This document shows positions 45,755 to 58,526 of a stretch of DNA of 64,000 nucleotides, piece by piece. Below the pieces are notes generated by a model. It was not told the DNA's origin, searched no databases, and saw only the letters and a program-made list of their open reading frames with translations. Origin of the DNA: Notospermus geniculatus (Eukaryota > Nemertea > Pilidiophora > Heteronemertea > Lineidae); contig NMRB01001608.1 of assembly GCA_002633025.1 (NCBI GenBank), positions 77,649-141,648 of the forward strand, given 5' to 3'. Position 1 is the stretch's first letter, and the number at the start of each line of letters is the position of its first letter. Position numbers and translations under genes: made by a program.

Positions 45755-46092
45755 CAGCCGCCCCTGAGGACACCTCTCCCAGGGAACACCTCTCCCTGAG
45801 GACACCTCCCCTGAGGGCACCTCTCCCTGAGGGCACCACTCCCTGAGGACACTTCTCCCAGAGAAAACCTTTGCATGAGAACACCTCTCCCTGAGGGCAC
45901 CTCTCCCCGAGGGCACCACTCCCTGAGGACACATCTCCCGGAGAAAACCTTTCCATGAGAGCACCTCTCCCTGATGACACCGCTCCCTGAGGACACCTTT
46001 CCCTGAGAACACCTCTCCCTGAGGACACCTCTCTCTGAGAACACTTCCCCCTGAGGGCACCTTTCCCTGAGAGCACTTCTCCCTCTGTGGGA
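45755..46092. repeat. 16-bp minisatellite, about 20 units
   Basis: Units CCCTGAGGACACCTCT and CCCTGAGGGCACCTCT, with a repeated variant pair (CCAGAGAAAACCTTT) near 45850 and 45940 that suggests a higher-order unit. Three units make 48 bp, which keeps several frames open and yields spurious proteins of up to about 200 codons. Confidence 0.9.
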
Positions 46093-46239
46093 AGACAACA
46101 AGAGCAACGCAAAGCGTGTGCAAATCCCACCGAACGAAAGTTGCGTTCCTTGAAATCTTGCGAGCCAGAAGGGATATTCGAGTCAAAGTCACAGCGTCAA
46201 TGTCGAAGGTACTATCATGAGCAGAAGGGAACTTTTGTG

Positions 46240-46775
46240 GTTTTTACATAGTGCCCCCTATAGGGCTGAAACATCGATTAAATTCCAAAAGCGTGCGGCA
46301 TATTATGTACCCTTGCTAGATGAGCCAACCACCAAAATTTGGTGAAATTCTGTTCAATATTTAAGGTGTAAATGCAGTTTTTGTGTTTTAGCCTTTGGCC
46401 CCCTGGTGGTGGAGTGGATAACCAGATTTGGTCGATTCTTTCACGCGACACACAGTTAGCCCATGACACACCCTCCCACCAAATATGAAACCAAAATCTT
46501 CAGTCATTCAGAAGTTACAGAGCGGAAGGGAAGTTGTGTGGTTTTTACAAAGCGCCCCCTACAGGGAAAGTAGATAATCAGATTTGGCCGATTCTTTCAC
46601 GCGACACACCGATGGCCCATGGTTCATCTCCCCACCAAACACGAACTCAAAATCTTCAGTCATTGTAGAGTTATGGGCCCGGACGGACAGCCGGACTGAC
46701 GGCGGGACGGACCGACGGCGGGACGGACACACAGGGGTTTCTCTATATCCCTACCGAACTTACGTTCGGTGGGAT
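46240..46775 (+). repeat. Repeat with CGGGACGGAC tail and GTTCGGTGGGATAATA end
   Basis: Two related halves (TTTTTACATAGTGCCCCCTA near 46240 and TTTTTACAAAGCGCCCCCTA near 46545), then a GAC-rich stretch and TACCGAACTTACGTTCGGTG, a small hairpin. The end recurs at 51770-51920. Confidence 0.65.
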
Positions 46776-47927
46776 AATAATCCTTTTGTTCTCGCCTTTT
46801 TAGCATTTTCAAATTCTACCTCCAATTACGAACTGGCTGTCAAATTCATGAAAAATATCAATGGTGGGAATCCCAACGAGTTCATCAAATGAGAATGGAT
46901 GAAATCCCTCGTGCTTTGTGATTGACAATGGACTTCATTCCAATCAAGAAACTTCTGATTAGGAAAAAAATTACAGTTGAAAAGATGATGAATTTCATCA
47001 CGCAGTTAGATCAGTTTCAACTTAAGTTGAACTGCACCTTGTGTACATTTTCTACATGTCACAAACACACAAAAGCAACATCATCTGCACCGAGATTAAC
47101 GCTGCCTCACATTCCTGCACTTATTACGTGCTGCAACAAACGTTGCATACCCGTCACATAAAACAGAAAGACGCAAGGTTTTTGATTGGCTATGACAAAT
47201 ATGGTAAGCAATGGTGACACGTCCATCCGAATGACTATGCCATTCAGCGGTACCCTCGTAATTCGATAACGTGGGACTTACGGGAATCAAACCAACAAGA
47301 TCAATGCGATACCGCAGAACTTTTCGTCCTGTATTTCCGCGAAGAGTAGACAATATCTTTGATTAAAACAATACAGGAAAGAAGCCACGTTTTTCCTAAT
47401 TGTTATTTTGAAAAATAATATGATATGATACAGGTCGTGTTACAAATGACTCTTTCTCTGTAATTTGATGAAAGATTTGCCAGGGGCTGAAAATACGAAA
47501 GCTCTTCGTATATTGGATGTCGTCATCAATCTAACTCTTCATGGGTCTGCGTCGTCGGTGACAAAGCGGCGGCGACAGCGGTGCATTACGCTGCGACCTG
47601 ATCACGAAGGGATCAAGGGGAGGCTCCGAGGGAGGATTATCACCTGAAAGCTGTCATTCTTTATCATATCTTTGTTGTGAAGACGAGGGAATCAGGTCAG
47701 GGACAAAGGGGTCGAGAAGATCATCATTATGCACAATGGATATATTCGATAATGATTTGACATTTGACCAATAGCATACATGAAGGAAAGGACTGAGTCT
47801 GAAACACGACTGAAAGCAGATGATGTAGATGCAGGAATGCAGAAGGAAACCAGAGATGCTGGCAATATCAGAGAGAGTGAGGGAACATGACTTTTCTGTC
47901 ATTAACCACAAAACAATAGCAGGGTTC
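46776..47927. other. Intergenic, no gene recognised
   Basis: Short open frames such as plus 46922-47161 have no family match or splice support. Confidence 0.4.
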
Positions 47928-48347
47928 TGCCGCTGCTGGTCGGCGCCGGACGTCCCCGTCCAGGACGCAGAAATGCCGACCGGCACTCGGCCTAAAAAGA
48001 GTATTTTCTGACCATTAGAACTAACGAAGTGTGCAACGAGAGTTGCCCACCACGCACACTTCCGAATTTCCTTTCTGTTCCCATTCACCAAAATGTGCTT
48101 CCCGGTGGGGCTTCCTGACACAGTTCTGACCAACGACAACAACACCAACAACGACAACGGCGGGCTGCCTAAGTTGCGATAGAGTGGATCGGGGTCATTT
48201 TGACGCCAAATGAGCTCATTATTTTGACTCTCACGTGCCAGGAAATCACATTTCAGCAAGTCTAGATTTCAAATTTTTCTGGGGGAGGGCCTCCAGACCC
48301 CATGTTCCGACCGGCACTTAATTGTTCAGTCCTGGGCAGAACCCTGC
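47928..48347. mobile_element. Inverted-repeat element, copy 1
   Basis: Ends CAGGGTTCTGCC and GGCAGAACCCTG. An inverted, diverged copy lies at 56133-56530: shared strings include ATGCCGACCGGCACTCGGCC and TCATTTTGACGCC. A 201-codon frame crosses it on the minus strand but is not conserved between copies and is not called a gene. Confidence 0.7.
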
Positions 48348-49327
48348 AACAGGGTTCTTTAGCTGCACGTCTAAATGTCCCTCTTAACTAGAAGTGTGCG
48401 TTTTGGGACTGAACTTCGGTGTCCTTGTTAGAGAGGTGTTCACACAGAGAGGTTCCAATCTAAAGTTCAATCCATCGATTTTTATCAGAGACAAATAGAG
48501 GAGGGAAAATAAACGTTCACATCCTGTCGTTTCAGGAACACTTTTTCTGCCCGTCTCGTTTTCCAACAGAGCTGATAAAAGCAACAATCCCCTGCCCACT
48601 CACAAACTTTCCATCCCTTACCAACGACGCAATAATATTTGTCGCAGACACAATAACGTCTGCAAAGTCTCACACGTGACGCGGCTGTGTATGTAACGTG
48701 AAACGGACATGTTATCACAAGGCGTGATATACGACGCCGGCCTACTTGAAGGCAAGACTGGTCATTTTGACGCCAAATGAGCTCATTATTTTGACTCTCA
48801 CGTGCCAGGAAATCACATTTCAGCAAGTCTAGATTTCAAATTTTTCTGGGGGAGGGCCTCCAGACCCCATGTTCCGACCGGCACTTAATTGTTCAGTCCT
48901 GGGCAGAACCCTGCAACAGGGTTCTTTAGCTGCACGTCTAAATGTCCCTCTTAACTAGAAGTGTGCGTTTTGGGACTGAACTTCGGTGTCCTTGTTAGAG
49001 AGGTGTTCACACAGAGAGGTTCCAATCTAAAGTTCAATCCATCGATTTTTATCAGAGAGAAATAGAGGTGGGAAAATAAACGTTCACATCCTGTCGTTTC
49101 AGGAACACTTTTTCTGCCCGTCTCGTTTTCCAACAGAGCTGATAAAAGCAACAATCCCCTGCCCACTCACAAACTTTCCATCCCTTACCAACGACGCAAT
49201 AATATTTGTCGCAGACACAATAACGTCTGCAAAGTCTCACACGTGACGCGGCTGTGTATGTAACGTGAAACGGACATGTTATCACAAGGCGTGATATACG
49301 ACGCCGGCCTACTTGAAGGCAAGACTG
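48194..49327. repeat. 567-bp tandem segmental duplication
   Basis: 48194-48760 and 48761-49327 match almost base for base; visible differences include AGACAAATAGAGGAGG against AGAGAAATAGAGGTGG near 48490/49060. The unit starts inside an older inverted-repeat element (47928-48347) and carries part of a 'GGACACCTCT' fragment. It is either a very recent duplication or two haplotypes joined by the assembler. Confidence 0.9.
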
Positions 49328-49758
49328 GTGCAGGGATTGTAGAAGGGAAATAAAGGCTTCCTAAGGATTGAGAATTGAGACAGCATACAGCACTGACAGG
49401 TATTTTGTGCCAAAGGAGAGACAAGCGCAATCATCGATAAATAAAAATTTTGACATGCCTGCATTCTATAGGTAAGACAATACAAGATCAAATGGGATGA
49501 AAGTGGAGAAATTTGACAAAAAAATTGGTGGAACGTTTTCTTCAATTGAGTACTCAATCCAGCAATCAAGATGAAAGGAGACAGAGTGTTTGGCAACACG
49601 ACGAAGAATCACTAGTTTTTACACAAAATTGGACGAATCAGCGATGTTTGGATTCATGTTGAGAACAGTCATGTCTGGTTGGAAGAGCACCGTGGAACAT
49701 CAGAAGCTGTTGTTTCGATGCTTGATGTTGCGATGCCTGGCAGGGCCTAATCCATGAG
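49328..49758. other. No feature recognised
   Basis: Unique-looking sequence between the tandem duplication and an inverted-repeat element. Confidence 0.4.
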
Positions 49759-50236
49759 TAAAGCGAGGCGTACATCGCACTTGTGACTGGAAGTAACTGA
49801 TCTGATCAGTCGCTGCTGATGTACGTGGTGCACGCACATCGCAAATTCAGCAACTCATTAAAACTAGGAGGATACAATCAGTCGTCATGTCCTGACTGTG
49901 TACGTCGCACTTGCGACTGGCAGCAACTCAGGTAACATCCGGGCCGTTGAGACTCGACGAGACTAGGTTTCCTTTAGAAAACTGGCACTGATCAGTCGCA
50001 AGCCTGCGTACATCACAGCGACTGAACGAAACCGTACAACTAGTTGCTGGAAAGTTGAACATGTGCAACTGACGGCGACTGGTAAAATCTCTGTTCCAGC
50101 GAGTCACAAGGGTGCGTACATCGACCGTTTCTGGCGACTGATCAATCGCCTCCAGTTCCGGCTAGATCATCCCACTCGCCAGTAGCTCAGTGGCAACTTG
50201 TTGTCTCCGGTCACAAGTGTGATGTAAGCTAGGCTT
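49759..50236. mobile_element. Inverted-repeat element 'ACATCACACTTGCGACTG', copy 2
   Basis: Starts TAAAGCGAGGCGTACATCGC, ends GTGTGATGTAAGCTAGGCTT; shares the inside (GAGACTCGACGAGACTAGGT) with 36430-36900. Confidence 0.75.
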
Positions 50237-51120
50237 AACAGAGACAGAAGCTCTCTTTCTTCTCTATGCTTTTTATATTTGACATTGTAATGTCCGGGGG
50301 CCTAATCCGCAATTGACAGAGACTACCGGTACAGCTCTCTTTGCCAGCACAGAGACCATCATCTCCCAAGCGATGCTCGCACATGACGAAGATCTCCACA
50401 GCGATGCTCGCACATGACGAAGAAGTCCTTCACCAATTAATGGGCCAGAAAAACTTCTGCATCAAGAGATGAACCTGCAGAGTAATCAAGAATTCTTCTA
50501 ATTGGTTCCGCCTATTCCGTGCACCCAGCCTAAGATCAGCGACGGATGCCGTTTTTGTCATCAGCACAAATGATTGCTGAGCACAATCATGGAATCTTGT
50601 TGCATGAGTGGCACAGAAATCCGCCGAGCCCGAGTGGAAGAGGAGAATGTATTAACGGGCGTCTTTTTTATTCATGCCAGGTCGGAGGTCTAATATATGG
50701 AAATGAACATTCCGGGCGGAAACGAACATTCAGGAATCGATTTACTTCGGAATCAACTCAAGGGTCAGCGAAGTGGAAGAGATAATTTGTTGACGGCCAC
50801 GCCACGCCGTTTCGCAGCTTCGATGCGATTTTTATCAAATGATTTGTTGGAGATGTTGGCACCTTCGGGGCATTTCCTCCAGGCGGTAGAATGACTTGCA
50901 TAAGTTAGCAGATGGCCTGATCTGTTCTCAGAGCCACAGGCTGTCGACTGGTCTGTTATTTTTCTTGTCTTCTGCCAGTTTTCATATCACTGTTTTGTGT
51001 CTGGTGAAGATTACCAAGAACCGTGGCAGCCTCTGGAAACTGATGTGAAAACCACACAAGAACTCATTCCTGCATCTCTCCTTATCTCACTGCATGCTTT
51101 TCTTCCATTGCTAACAAAAT
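50237..51120. other. Intergenic; short direct repeat
   Basis: GCGATGCTCGCACATGACGAAG occurs twice at 50370-50422. Frames at 50546-50894 overlap each other without evidence for a gene. Confidence 0.4.
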
Positions 51121-51470
51121 AGAGTGGAACCTCTCACTTAAGGACACCTCTGGTACAAACAGATGCTGTCCATATTTGAGAGGTGTCCTGATTATAGAGG
51201 TCCAAATGAATAGATATGACCAATTTGGGACTGAAGTTGGTGTCCTTAATGGAGAGGTGTCCTCCTGGCAGGACACCCGCTACGGGAAGTTTCACAGTAC
51301 AGTGGAACCTCTCTATTAAGGACACCTCTGGGACTGACAAATGCTGTCCTTAATTGAGAGGTGTCCTGATTACAGAGGTCAGAATGAATTGAAACGGTCA
51401 ATTTGGGACTGAACTTCAGTGTCCTTAATAGAGAGGTGTCCTCCTGTCTGCTACGGGAAGTTTCACAGTA
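51121..51470. repeat. Two adjacent copies of the 'GGACACCTCT' MITE family
   Basis: Two units (about 51121-51298 and 51299-51470) each start GTGGAACCTCTC, hold the pair GACACCTCTG...GAGAGGTGTCCTGATTA and end GGGAAGTTTCACAGTA. They are the same family as 14667-15429 and supply its uninterrupted form. Confidence 0.75.
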
Positions 51471-51589
51471 CTAGAAATTCAAAATACCAGATGTACAAAA
51501 GGTTTAGACTGAGTAGGAAGATGTGTGGGGTAAGATTATCATGTTTTGAAACCTCAGCTCAAGTCAAGCCTCCGGCAGGCTGTACTGCC

Positions 51590-51925
51590 AAGAACACAGC
51601 AACAAGAGCAAAGCAAAGCGTGTGCAAATCCTACTGAACGAAAGTTGCCATTGAAATTTTGCGAGCTCGAAGGGATATTCGAGTTAAAAGTCACAGGGTC
51701 AATGCCAAAGGTACTATCATGACGGGTACAGATTGTGGGCAACACACCTTTGACTGCTCACACACCTTCCCTGAAAATACGGACTCAAAATGCCTTGCAA
51801 AGTAACAGGCCCGGACGGATTGGCAGATGGACACAGGGACTGACAGCCAGAATGCCGGACTGACTGACGGACACACAGGGGTTTCTCTATATCCCTTCCG
51901 AACTTTTGTTCGGTGGGATAACAAG
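51590..51925 (+). repeat. Repeat sharing the GTTCGGTGGGATAA end
   Basis: AACAAGAGCAAAGCAAAGCG recurs at 46097; the right part (GACACACAGGGGTTTCTCTA) matches 46725-46770. Confidence 0.65.
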
Positions 51926-52119
51926 CCTGCAAAAGGTGATGAATACTCATGTATAGGGAAGGATATTATGGTCCCTCCCCCGAATCTGGAGCTTTCATCT
52001 CCTCTGAGACTAAAATCAAATTCTTATGATCCACTTTCCTTTGACTCAACTTAAGTAATGCAAATATTGTGTTTGAGGATCTAGAAGTCTCCCGATAGAA
52101 TTCGAGCCTCAAGGCACAC

Positions 52120-52170
52120 CTCATTTTCAAGAGAAATCGCCAGGGATGCATATTCGTCATTGCTATTCAT
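52120..52170 (-). CDS. Candidate first coding exon
   Basis: On the minus strand an ATG with ideal Kozak context (ACCGCCATGA) opens MNSNDEYASLAISLENE and then meets GAG|GTGTGC, a moderate donor in phase 0. Without splicing the frame ends 12 codons later. It could be the start of the RhoGEF gene or unrelated. Evidence is the Kozak context and charged composition only. Confidence 0.22.
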
Positions 52171-52373
52171 GGCGGTTTTCTTTTGTCGCCGTATCCAAGT
52201 AAGCTGGCCCAGGATTACAGCACATGACTAGCATGACAAACGAAGGCTGCAAGGACCCATTTCTCTCTCCGTAGAAGCAGGTATTCAGGAAGAATTGCTA
52301 GAGAACTGCTGTTGAGACATGGCTGTCCGAGGCATGCTTTGGTGGTAAAAGCCTGTCTTAGGGGTGCCGTGGT

Positions 52374-52683
52374 CCCAGAGTTCTCCAATAGTGTAACAGA
52401 ACGGGCGCGGCGCGGAATGCAGGATTCATCTCAGCGCCCAGTCTAAAAATCCACCGCCCGGTAAAAAAAATCGCCGCCCGGTCAAAATTATTCACTTTAA
52501 ATAACACTGAGGTTTTGCAAGCACCGACAGGAGCTAGATTTGCGTTCCGAAATGCTGGAATTCTGGGCGAGGCCCCAGACCCCCCGCTGAGGACGCATGT
52601 GCGGCAGTGGCTTCCGATATCAGTATAAACCGTGTGATGTCACCAGCGCCCAGTCTGTTTCAAACCCTGTGGAGAACCCTGGG
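52374..52683. mobile_element. Inverted-repeat element 'CCCAGAGTTCTCC'
   Basis: Ends CCCAGAGTTCTCC and GGAGAACCCTGGG, with CGCCCGGTAAAAAAAATCGC inside. Short TIRs only. Confidence 0.55.
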
Positions 52684-53208
52684 TCCAGATGCCAGTCTTA
52701 TGCTGATGTCAGGTCGACCTTGCGATGGCACAGAACAGGTGGCGACTGACTCTTCCGGATCACTTTGGGTCTGAGGCACAACCATGTGCAACAAATCAGT
52801 CGCTGATATGGTGTGACATGACTGCAGTTGCATCTTGCCTGCGACGATCAGTATCAGCTCAGTTCGCTATGGTGATTGCAGCACCATCTTCAGCACACGT
52901 AGACAAACTAACATGAACTCATGTTCATAGTCTTGATACTGACATTGGTTCAAAGTGAGCGATTAAAATGCCATCTTCAGGCGATACCACTTTTTAACAT
53001 TCATTACCACACTCTCTCTCATAACATCCGTCGACATTGCAGATTTGCAAGGTGCGCAGAATTTCAACTTTTTTGAGTGCCAGGCACACGCTTTTTTTTG
53101 CTCCTCGGCATGATTTTAGGTGCGCCATGGTGCGTGAGCGCAATTGCGCACCTTAAAAGACAAGCCTTGCTTGTCTATGGTTGCTGGTGAGAAGATCGGT
53201 GGCGATTA

Positions 53209-53486
53209 CAGTACGTTGCATAATTGACCTCCCACCCACGCCATGCAGCATCCGCATACCACATGCAGCGTCATGCGCGTACCATCCTCGTATCTTCTGC
53301 GGACATTGCGCGCTGCCGCGTAAGGTACGCAGTGAAGATGTATTGTCATTCGCCCATGGTGCGCGGACATCACGCAGAAGAGATGCGTGACGCATGCATA
53401 CCATACGCAATGAACTGAAGCGTACCTTCCACGTGACGTATGCGGAAGGTTTGCAGATAAAGGTAGGTCAATTATGCAACGTACTG
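53209..53486. mobile_element. TA-flanked MITE 'CAGTACGTTGCA', copy 2
   Basis: 278 bp, same ends and interior as 29953-30226 (for example CCGCATACCACATGCAGCGT), TA on both flanks. Confidence 0.88.
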
Positions 53487-54292
53487 TAGATCGCTTGTGA
53501 TATCACCCTCACCTGGCCTGTTGTGCTGCCCTCTTCAGGGAAAATGTAATGGTGCATAAGACTGTAGATAATTTACCTCCTTGGAATCGCTAATCAGTGT
53601 TTCAATTATTCAAAACAAGATGATAATCAGGGAGTTAATTTCAAACAAATCTCTAATCCCGAGTGGAACGCAACCACGCACTTCCCGAGTGGCTCATCAA
53701 CATACTGCTTTGCAATCTGTTATCCGTTGTATCTCCGGATAACGGAATATACATTAATGTCACATCGCGTCTGCCGAATGCAAAGCAGCCAGTTGTGTTC
53801 ACGCCATGTTCATCTGCCGCGAGACATCAATTAACGTGCCACAAAAATAGACGTTTCTGCTCCGGGATAATAACTTATCTCATTTTCATCCCATTTTTCA
53901 GGTTACATAGGGATGTTGTGATGATTGTGTTGCAACAGGGAATATGCAGAGATGGTTAGAACATTTTGAATCAAAAGCAACTTTTGAGGTCCATGTATAA
54001 CATGCATGCTCTCTGCAGTGTCAGTCAGGAAACCGGCGCGATCGCACCGGCGCCCACAAACGCCCGTGAAAAAAATCAGTGGCGTGATTCATAACGCTCG
54101 CGGAAAGACCACCAGCATGATCAGAATAGTGTCCATAATCACATTTTCACTGGCGTGTTCACGCCTGTCAGTTGTCACAAATTGCGCCCCTCACCATTCC
54201 ACTCACATACACCCCCATCAATTCCTTCAAAATCCCTTCTTTTGGCAATTCTAATCCCTGTAATCAAGTGGTTTTGTTCGCCATGGGCATTT

Positions 54293-54565
54293 AACCCTTT
54301 AGCACTCAAAACGCCCATGGACGCCTGCTTCAGATTTCCTCAAAACGCCCGTAGACGCCCAGAGACTTGTGCTGCCATCTGAGGGGAAAATAATGAACTA
54401 AAATATTTTTCTGCCTTAGCTGATTTTCTGTGCCGAACTGCACCTCTTGACATTGTTTCGCCCGTTCACTGATGTTTACTACATTTTTTTCTTGTTAAAA
54501 ACACTCATTTTTTCCAAACCCTCTTGAGAAACAGATGGATAAAAAATTACGTAAGCTTGAGTGCT
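54293..54565. mobile_element. Inverted-repeat element 'CCTTTAGCACTCAA'
   Basis: Ends CCCTTTAGCACTCAAAACGC and GCTTGAGTGCTAAAGG; GCCC-rich core with repeated AACGCCC. Single copy. Confidence 0.6.
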
Positions 54566-54905
54566 AAAGGTAAGATGTGTATGAATGCTTCTGGATTTCC
54601 CAAAGACACGCTCACCCCCTTGAACTTGAAGCTGAGACCCACTGGCACTGACAATGTTTCAGTGTTTCCTCTGTCTGAACTTGAAATAGTGGGACTGAAT
54701 CACGCCCCTCACGGGAGTGAATCACTCCTCTGAGGGCATCTCGGGAGTGTTTTTTTATAGCTCCTGTGGCAAATCCACCGGAGTGACTGAGAGCTCCCAC
54801 AGAAAATCTCCTGATTGACACTGTCTCTGGTTGGAAAGGAAAGGGTAAATGCTGCACAGTAGCATCCAAGATCTCCTGGGGAACGCATCTGATGCAAGTC
54901 CATCC

Positions 54906-55334
54906 TAAAGCATGCAGCACACTGGCCGCCAACTTCGGCGTCCAGAGGCGTTTTTTCGACGCCAATGTCCGAACGCCAGAAAAATCCCCAATGTGCTACG
55001 AATGGAATCTGGAGAACGCCGCCGGACGCCACTGAACTCCAGATATCAAACATGTTTGATTTTGGACGCCTGTGAACTCCCAAAGTAGCCAAGTGTGCTA
55101 CCGATGGCAGCCAAACTTGGAGTCGGCGGCGAGGCTTTGGCCAATCACCTTGCGTCTTGATGTCACATGATTTCAAAGTGGAAGCCTCAAGTGGCCCGAA
55201 AAGATGTTACTGAACGCCAAGTTTGGGCAGGTGTGCTCTCACCAGGATCCACTGGCAGCCAACTCTGGCGTCGAGAGGCGTTCAGTCGAACGCTTCTGGA
55301 CGCCAGATTTGGCGGCCAGTGTGCTGCTAGCTTA
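54906..55334. mobile_element. Inverted-repeat element 'GCAGCACACTGGCCGCC'
   Basis: Ends TAAAGCATGCAGCACACTGG and CCAGTGTGCTGCTAGCTTA, with several GGACGCC/GGCGTCC motifs inside. Single copy. Confidence 0.72.
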
Positions 55335-56132
55335 ACTGAGACACCAGCTCTTTCACAGCACACAAAGAATGCATTCCAAGTAAAGTGCTTTGCCCATGGA
55401 CACACAAGAAAGAACCCTGCCACTCTCATACATGAACTTGACACCCAAAGTAGTTGATCCAGGCATTATAGTCTACCTCACCGATACCATTATGTCTGTG
55501 ACTCAAATGCATCAGCGGGGAAACTGAGCTAGATAAATCGGTGATACGCCTCGCCGTGTGAGTACACCATGCCCTTGTTCACCATTGATCAAGACGACCC
55601 AATCCCTGGAATACGACCAAACGGATTTACCCTAAATGATGAAGGAGTATTGGCTTCTACCAAACGCCCGACATGCCCGAGGGGGCGGGGAGATGGGTTA
55701 CACTCGGCTAATGGGTCACTTGTCATCAAATATCGACAGGTGTTTGAAAAGGGTGATATATCATTCAAAGGAATTGAACAGTTTACACTTCAAGAGCTCT
55801 TGGCCTTCATTTTAAAACTTCTCTGAGTAGGATGATGAAGTAGGTTTCAGAAATTCAATATCAGTTTTTGTTGCATGGCTGTGCTTGAGGGTGCATCTAC
55901 GGGTCCGTGGTCAGGCCATCCTCCTGTGGTTGGTCCATCTTCATGTGGTCAGTGTCCATCTGCGAGCAGGGTGTCCATTTGTGTGCGGCATAGATGCCAT
56001 ACAGTGCAGAAGCAACCTCAACTTCCTCCGGTTGGGCGAATCTGCAGAAACAGGTAGGCGACATGTGGAAGTTGAGGGATGGAATCTGACCAAGCAGTCC
56101 CTACTGTGATTATCATCAGCACCAAACATGGT
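55335..56132. other. No gene recognised
   Basis: Plus frame 55569-55826 is open for 85 codons but lacks splice signals and family resemblance. GTCCATCT/GGTCCATC words repeat near 55910-55975. Confidence 0.4.
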
Positions 56133-56530
56133 TCTGCCCAGGACTGAACGAGTGCCGGTCGGAATGGGGGGTCTGAAATTTGAGATCTAGACTTGCTGAA
56201 ATACGATTTCCTGGCACCCGAGAGTTGAAATAATGAACTCATTTGGCGTCAAAATGACCCCGATCCACTCCATTGCAACTTAGGCAGCCCGCCGTTGTCG
56301 TTTTGTTGTTGTCATTGGTCAGAGCTGTGTCAGGAAGCCCTGTCGGGAAGCACTTTTGGTGAATGGGAACAGAAAGGAAATTCGGAAATTTGCATGGCAG
56401 GCATCTCTCGTGGCACACTTTGTTAGTTCTGATGGTCGGAAAATACTCTTTATAGGCCGAGTGCTGGTCGGCATTTCTGCGTCCTGGTCGGGGCCGTGAC
56501 CAACAGCGGCAGAAGCCTGACCAAATGGTG
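56133..56530. mobile_element. Inverted-repeat element, copy 2 (opposite orientation)
   Basis: Starts GGTTCTGCCCAGGACTGAAC and ends near AGCGGCAGAAGCCTG. It is the reverse complement of 47928-48347 with scattered changes. Confidence 0.65.
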
Positions 56531-57089
56531 GATCCTCTGTCATTTCCCAAATGATGTTCTTGCAAAAACGCAACATGTAGACCATTGGTGCATGCATTTT
56601 GGCTTTCATGTCAATATCGCCGAGGACGCCACAGTGAAATTACATGTTCTGTAGCTCTTGCAAAGTCAGCTGCTGCTTTATGAGCATACAAGGGGTCAAT
56701 TGGGGCAGTGTGCCTTCCAATCTGACCAAAACCAAATCATCACTTCAAAGAGATTCCTGATGGATACAACAGGCTTCCATTATACCCATTACACCCATGT
56801 TACTTGTTGCTTGTCAGGGATCATCCATTGATCATCACCCGCCGGCTAGCTTTGTGAAATAACTCGCCGCGGCGGTAATAGAATCACACGCGTAAACGAT
56901 GTTGCCAGCTACCCTGGTCAGAAATTGAGGCATCCGGGAAGGATAATGGGAGCGAGCAATCCAATTGTTGGTGACGCAGTGCAACAGGTTTTAAAAAGTT
57001 GCGAAATTACGTGATGGTTTTGACATTTGGTTGCCCTGACTACATTATACACGAATAGTCAACATCTTGTTGGTGAACTGAGAGGCCAC

Positions 57090-57377
57090 AACACCCGGCA
57101 GTGTAGTGGTTCGGGCCTCTGACTAGTGGCCAGAGGGTCCCGGGTTCGAATCCCATTGGGCGTGAGACTTTGGGCAAGTCTCTTTGCCTCACTGTCCTCT
57201 CTCCACCCAGGTGTATAAATGGGTACCGGTCGGAAATGCACGATTGTAGCCCTGAATTGGCAGCTCACCTGAGTTCTACTGAAAGGTTTCAGGACAGACT
57301 GGGTTAAAGTGTAAAGTCAGATGAGAACCTCTACTGTAGTTGATATCAGACTATAAACCCAAACTTTAACTTTTTTC
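57090..57377 (+). mobile_element. tRNA-derived SINE, copy 2
   Basis: Closely matches the element at 40800-41092 from the tRNA-like head (CCCGGGTTCGAATCCC near 57140) through the body (GTGTATAAATGGGTACCGG) to the same tail (AAACTTTAACTTTTTTC). Small indels separate the copies. Confidence 0.8.
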
Positions 57378-58526
57378 TAACTTCTCTGGACTGCGGTGTA
57401 ATTTTCAGATGTGCCCATTGTATGGAGACAGCGCTGGGTTCTGATTCTCACCAGTCTATCTGGCCTGACGCCGATCTAGCCTGGTTTGAATTCATCGCAT
57501 TTCCTGCTTCTGGGGGGCTCAGAGCCTCAGCCAATCATCGGTGTGCGATGGCAAATCGACATGCCAATCAAAATCCGTGTTACAAATGCGTGCGTGAAGA
57601 GAAGAGAAAGTGCCGAACAGCGAGTTGCTTCATGAGTTGTGATTGGCTCGGAGGCAGGGTCAAGTAGGGGTCAGATTCATGTATAATTTATGCATTAACG
57701 CATAAAATGACATGATTCGGACAAGGCTAGAGATGCAGTCGATAGCCTTGTTTGGACAAGATGGGTTTGGCAGGAAATCCTTCTACCGAACCTAGCCTGA
57801 AATGTCCAAGTGCGTATCTGCCTTGGCCTCCCTTTTTGAAAATGTATGACAGGGTCGCAGACAAAACACGTTCATGATGATCCGGGAGGCGACACCATTA
57901 GGCTAAAGGTCTTCGTAGTGCCAGGAAAACCAAGGCTTTATAACACAAGACACCAGTGCTTGTCTCCATTAGGACATGGCCTGATTCTTCAATCCCTCTG
58001 ATCTGAACGTATACCGACAAAACTGCCATCGTCTGCGGCTAATGTCGCTAATGAGCAGACATATAAGAAAGCTTCCTCTGATGTTTGGCGAGGTACTAAG
58101 TCACTAATGGAACTAAACCTAGTGTGCTTACACTTTCAGTTAGATCTCGCTTGAAAAGAGGGACGCTGGGGTTGCGTTGTCGACATCGTAAATGGTCACG
58201 AGCGATAGGTAATTAGTTGCCACCCAAGGGCTTTCCAACGGAATCTTTGGGAAAGCACGCCAGCGATAGCAGGGAAATCATATTGTTGATAGCCACAGTA
58301 TTGAGATCATGGAATGGTGATTGCGGTAAGCCCACAATAGACGAGAGACCTGTCTTCATCATGATTGAGGGCCTAACTTGGGATTTACATCGAATGACCA
58401 GACTTTCAGTCCATCTCTAAAACTAGAGCAATGTCGATGGGAAGCCCATCGCATATCTCCCCGCTTTCGACAGGAAGTAATGGTGACATGGTTATTTTTC
58501 CTGTGTCTTTCATATATTGACCCTGG
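57378..58526. other. Intergenic, no gene recognised
   Basis: Includes a diverged copy of the ATTAATCTTGAGACC repeat at 58185-58425; the rest is plain. Confidence 0.4.

Noticed and set aside
45572-46192. 206-codon minus-strand frame and two overlapping frames
   Set aside because: Produced by the 16-bp minisatellite; protein is a monotonous repeat and three frames are open at once.
47654-48259. 201-codon minus-strand frame
   Set aside because: Crosses an inverted-repeat element whose other copy (56133-56530) does not keep the frame; no splice or family support.
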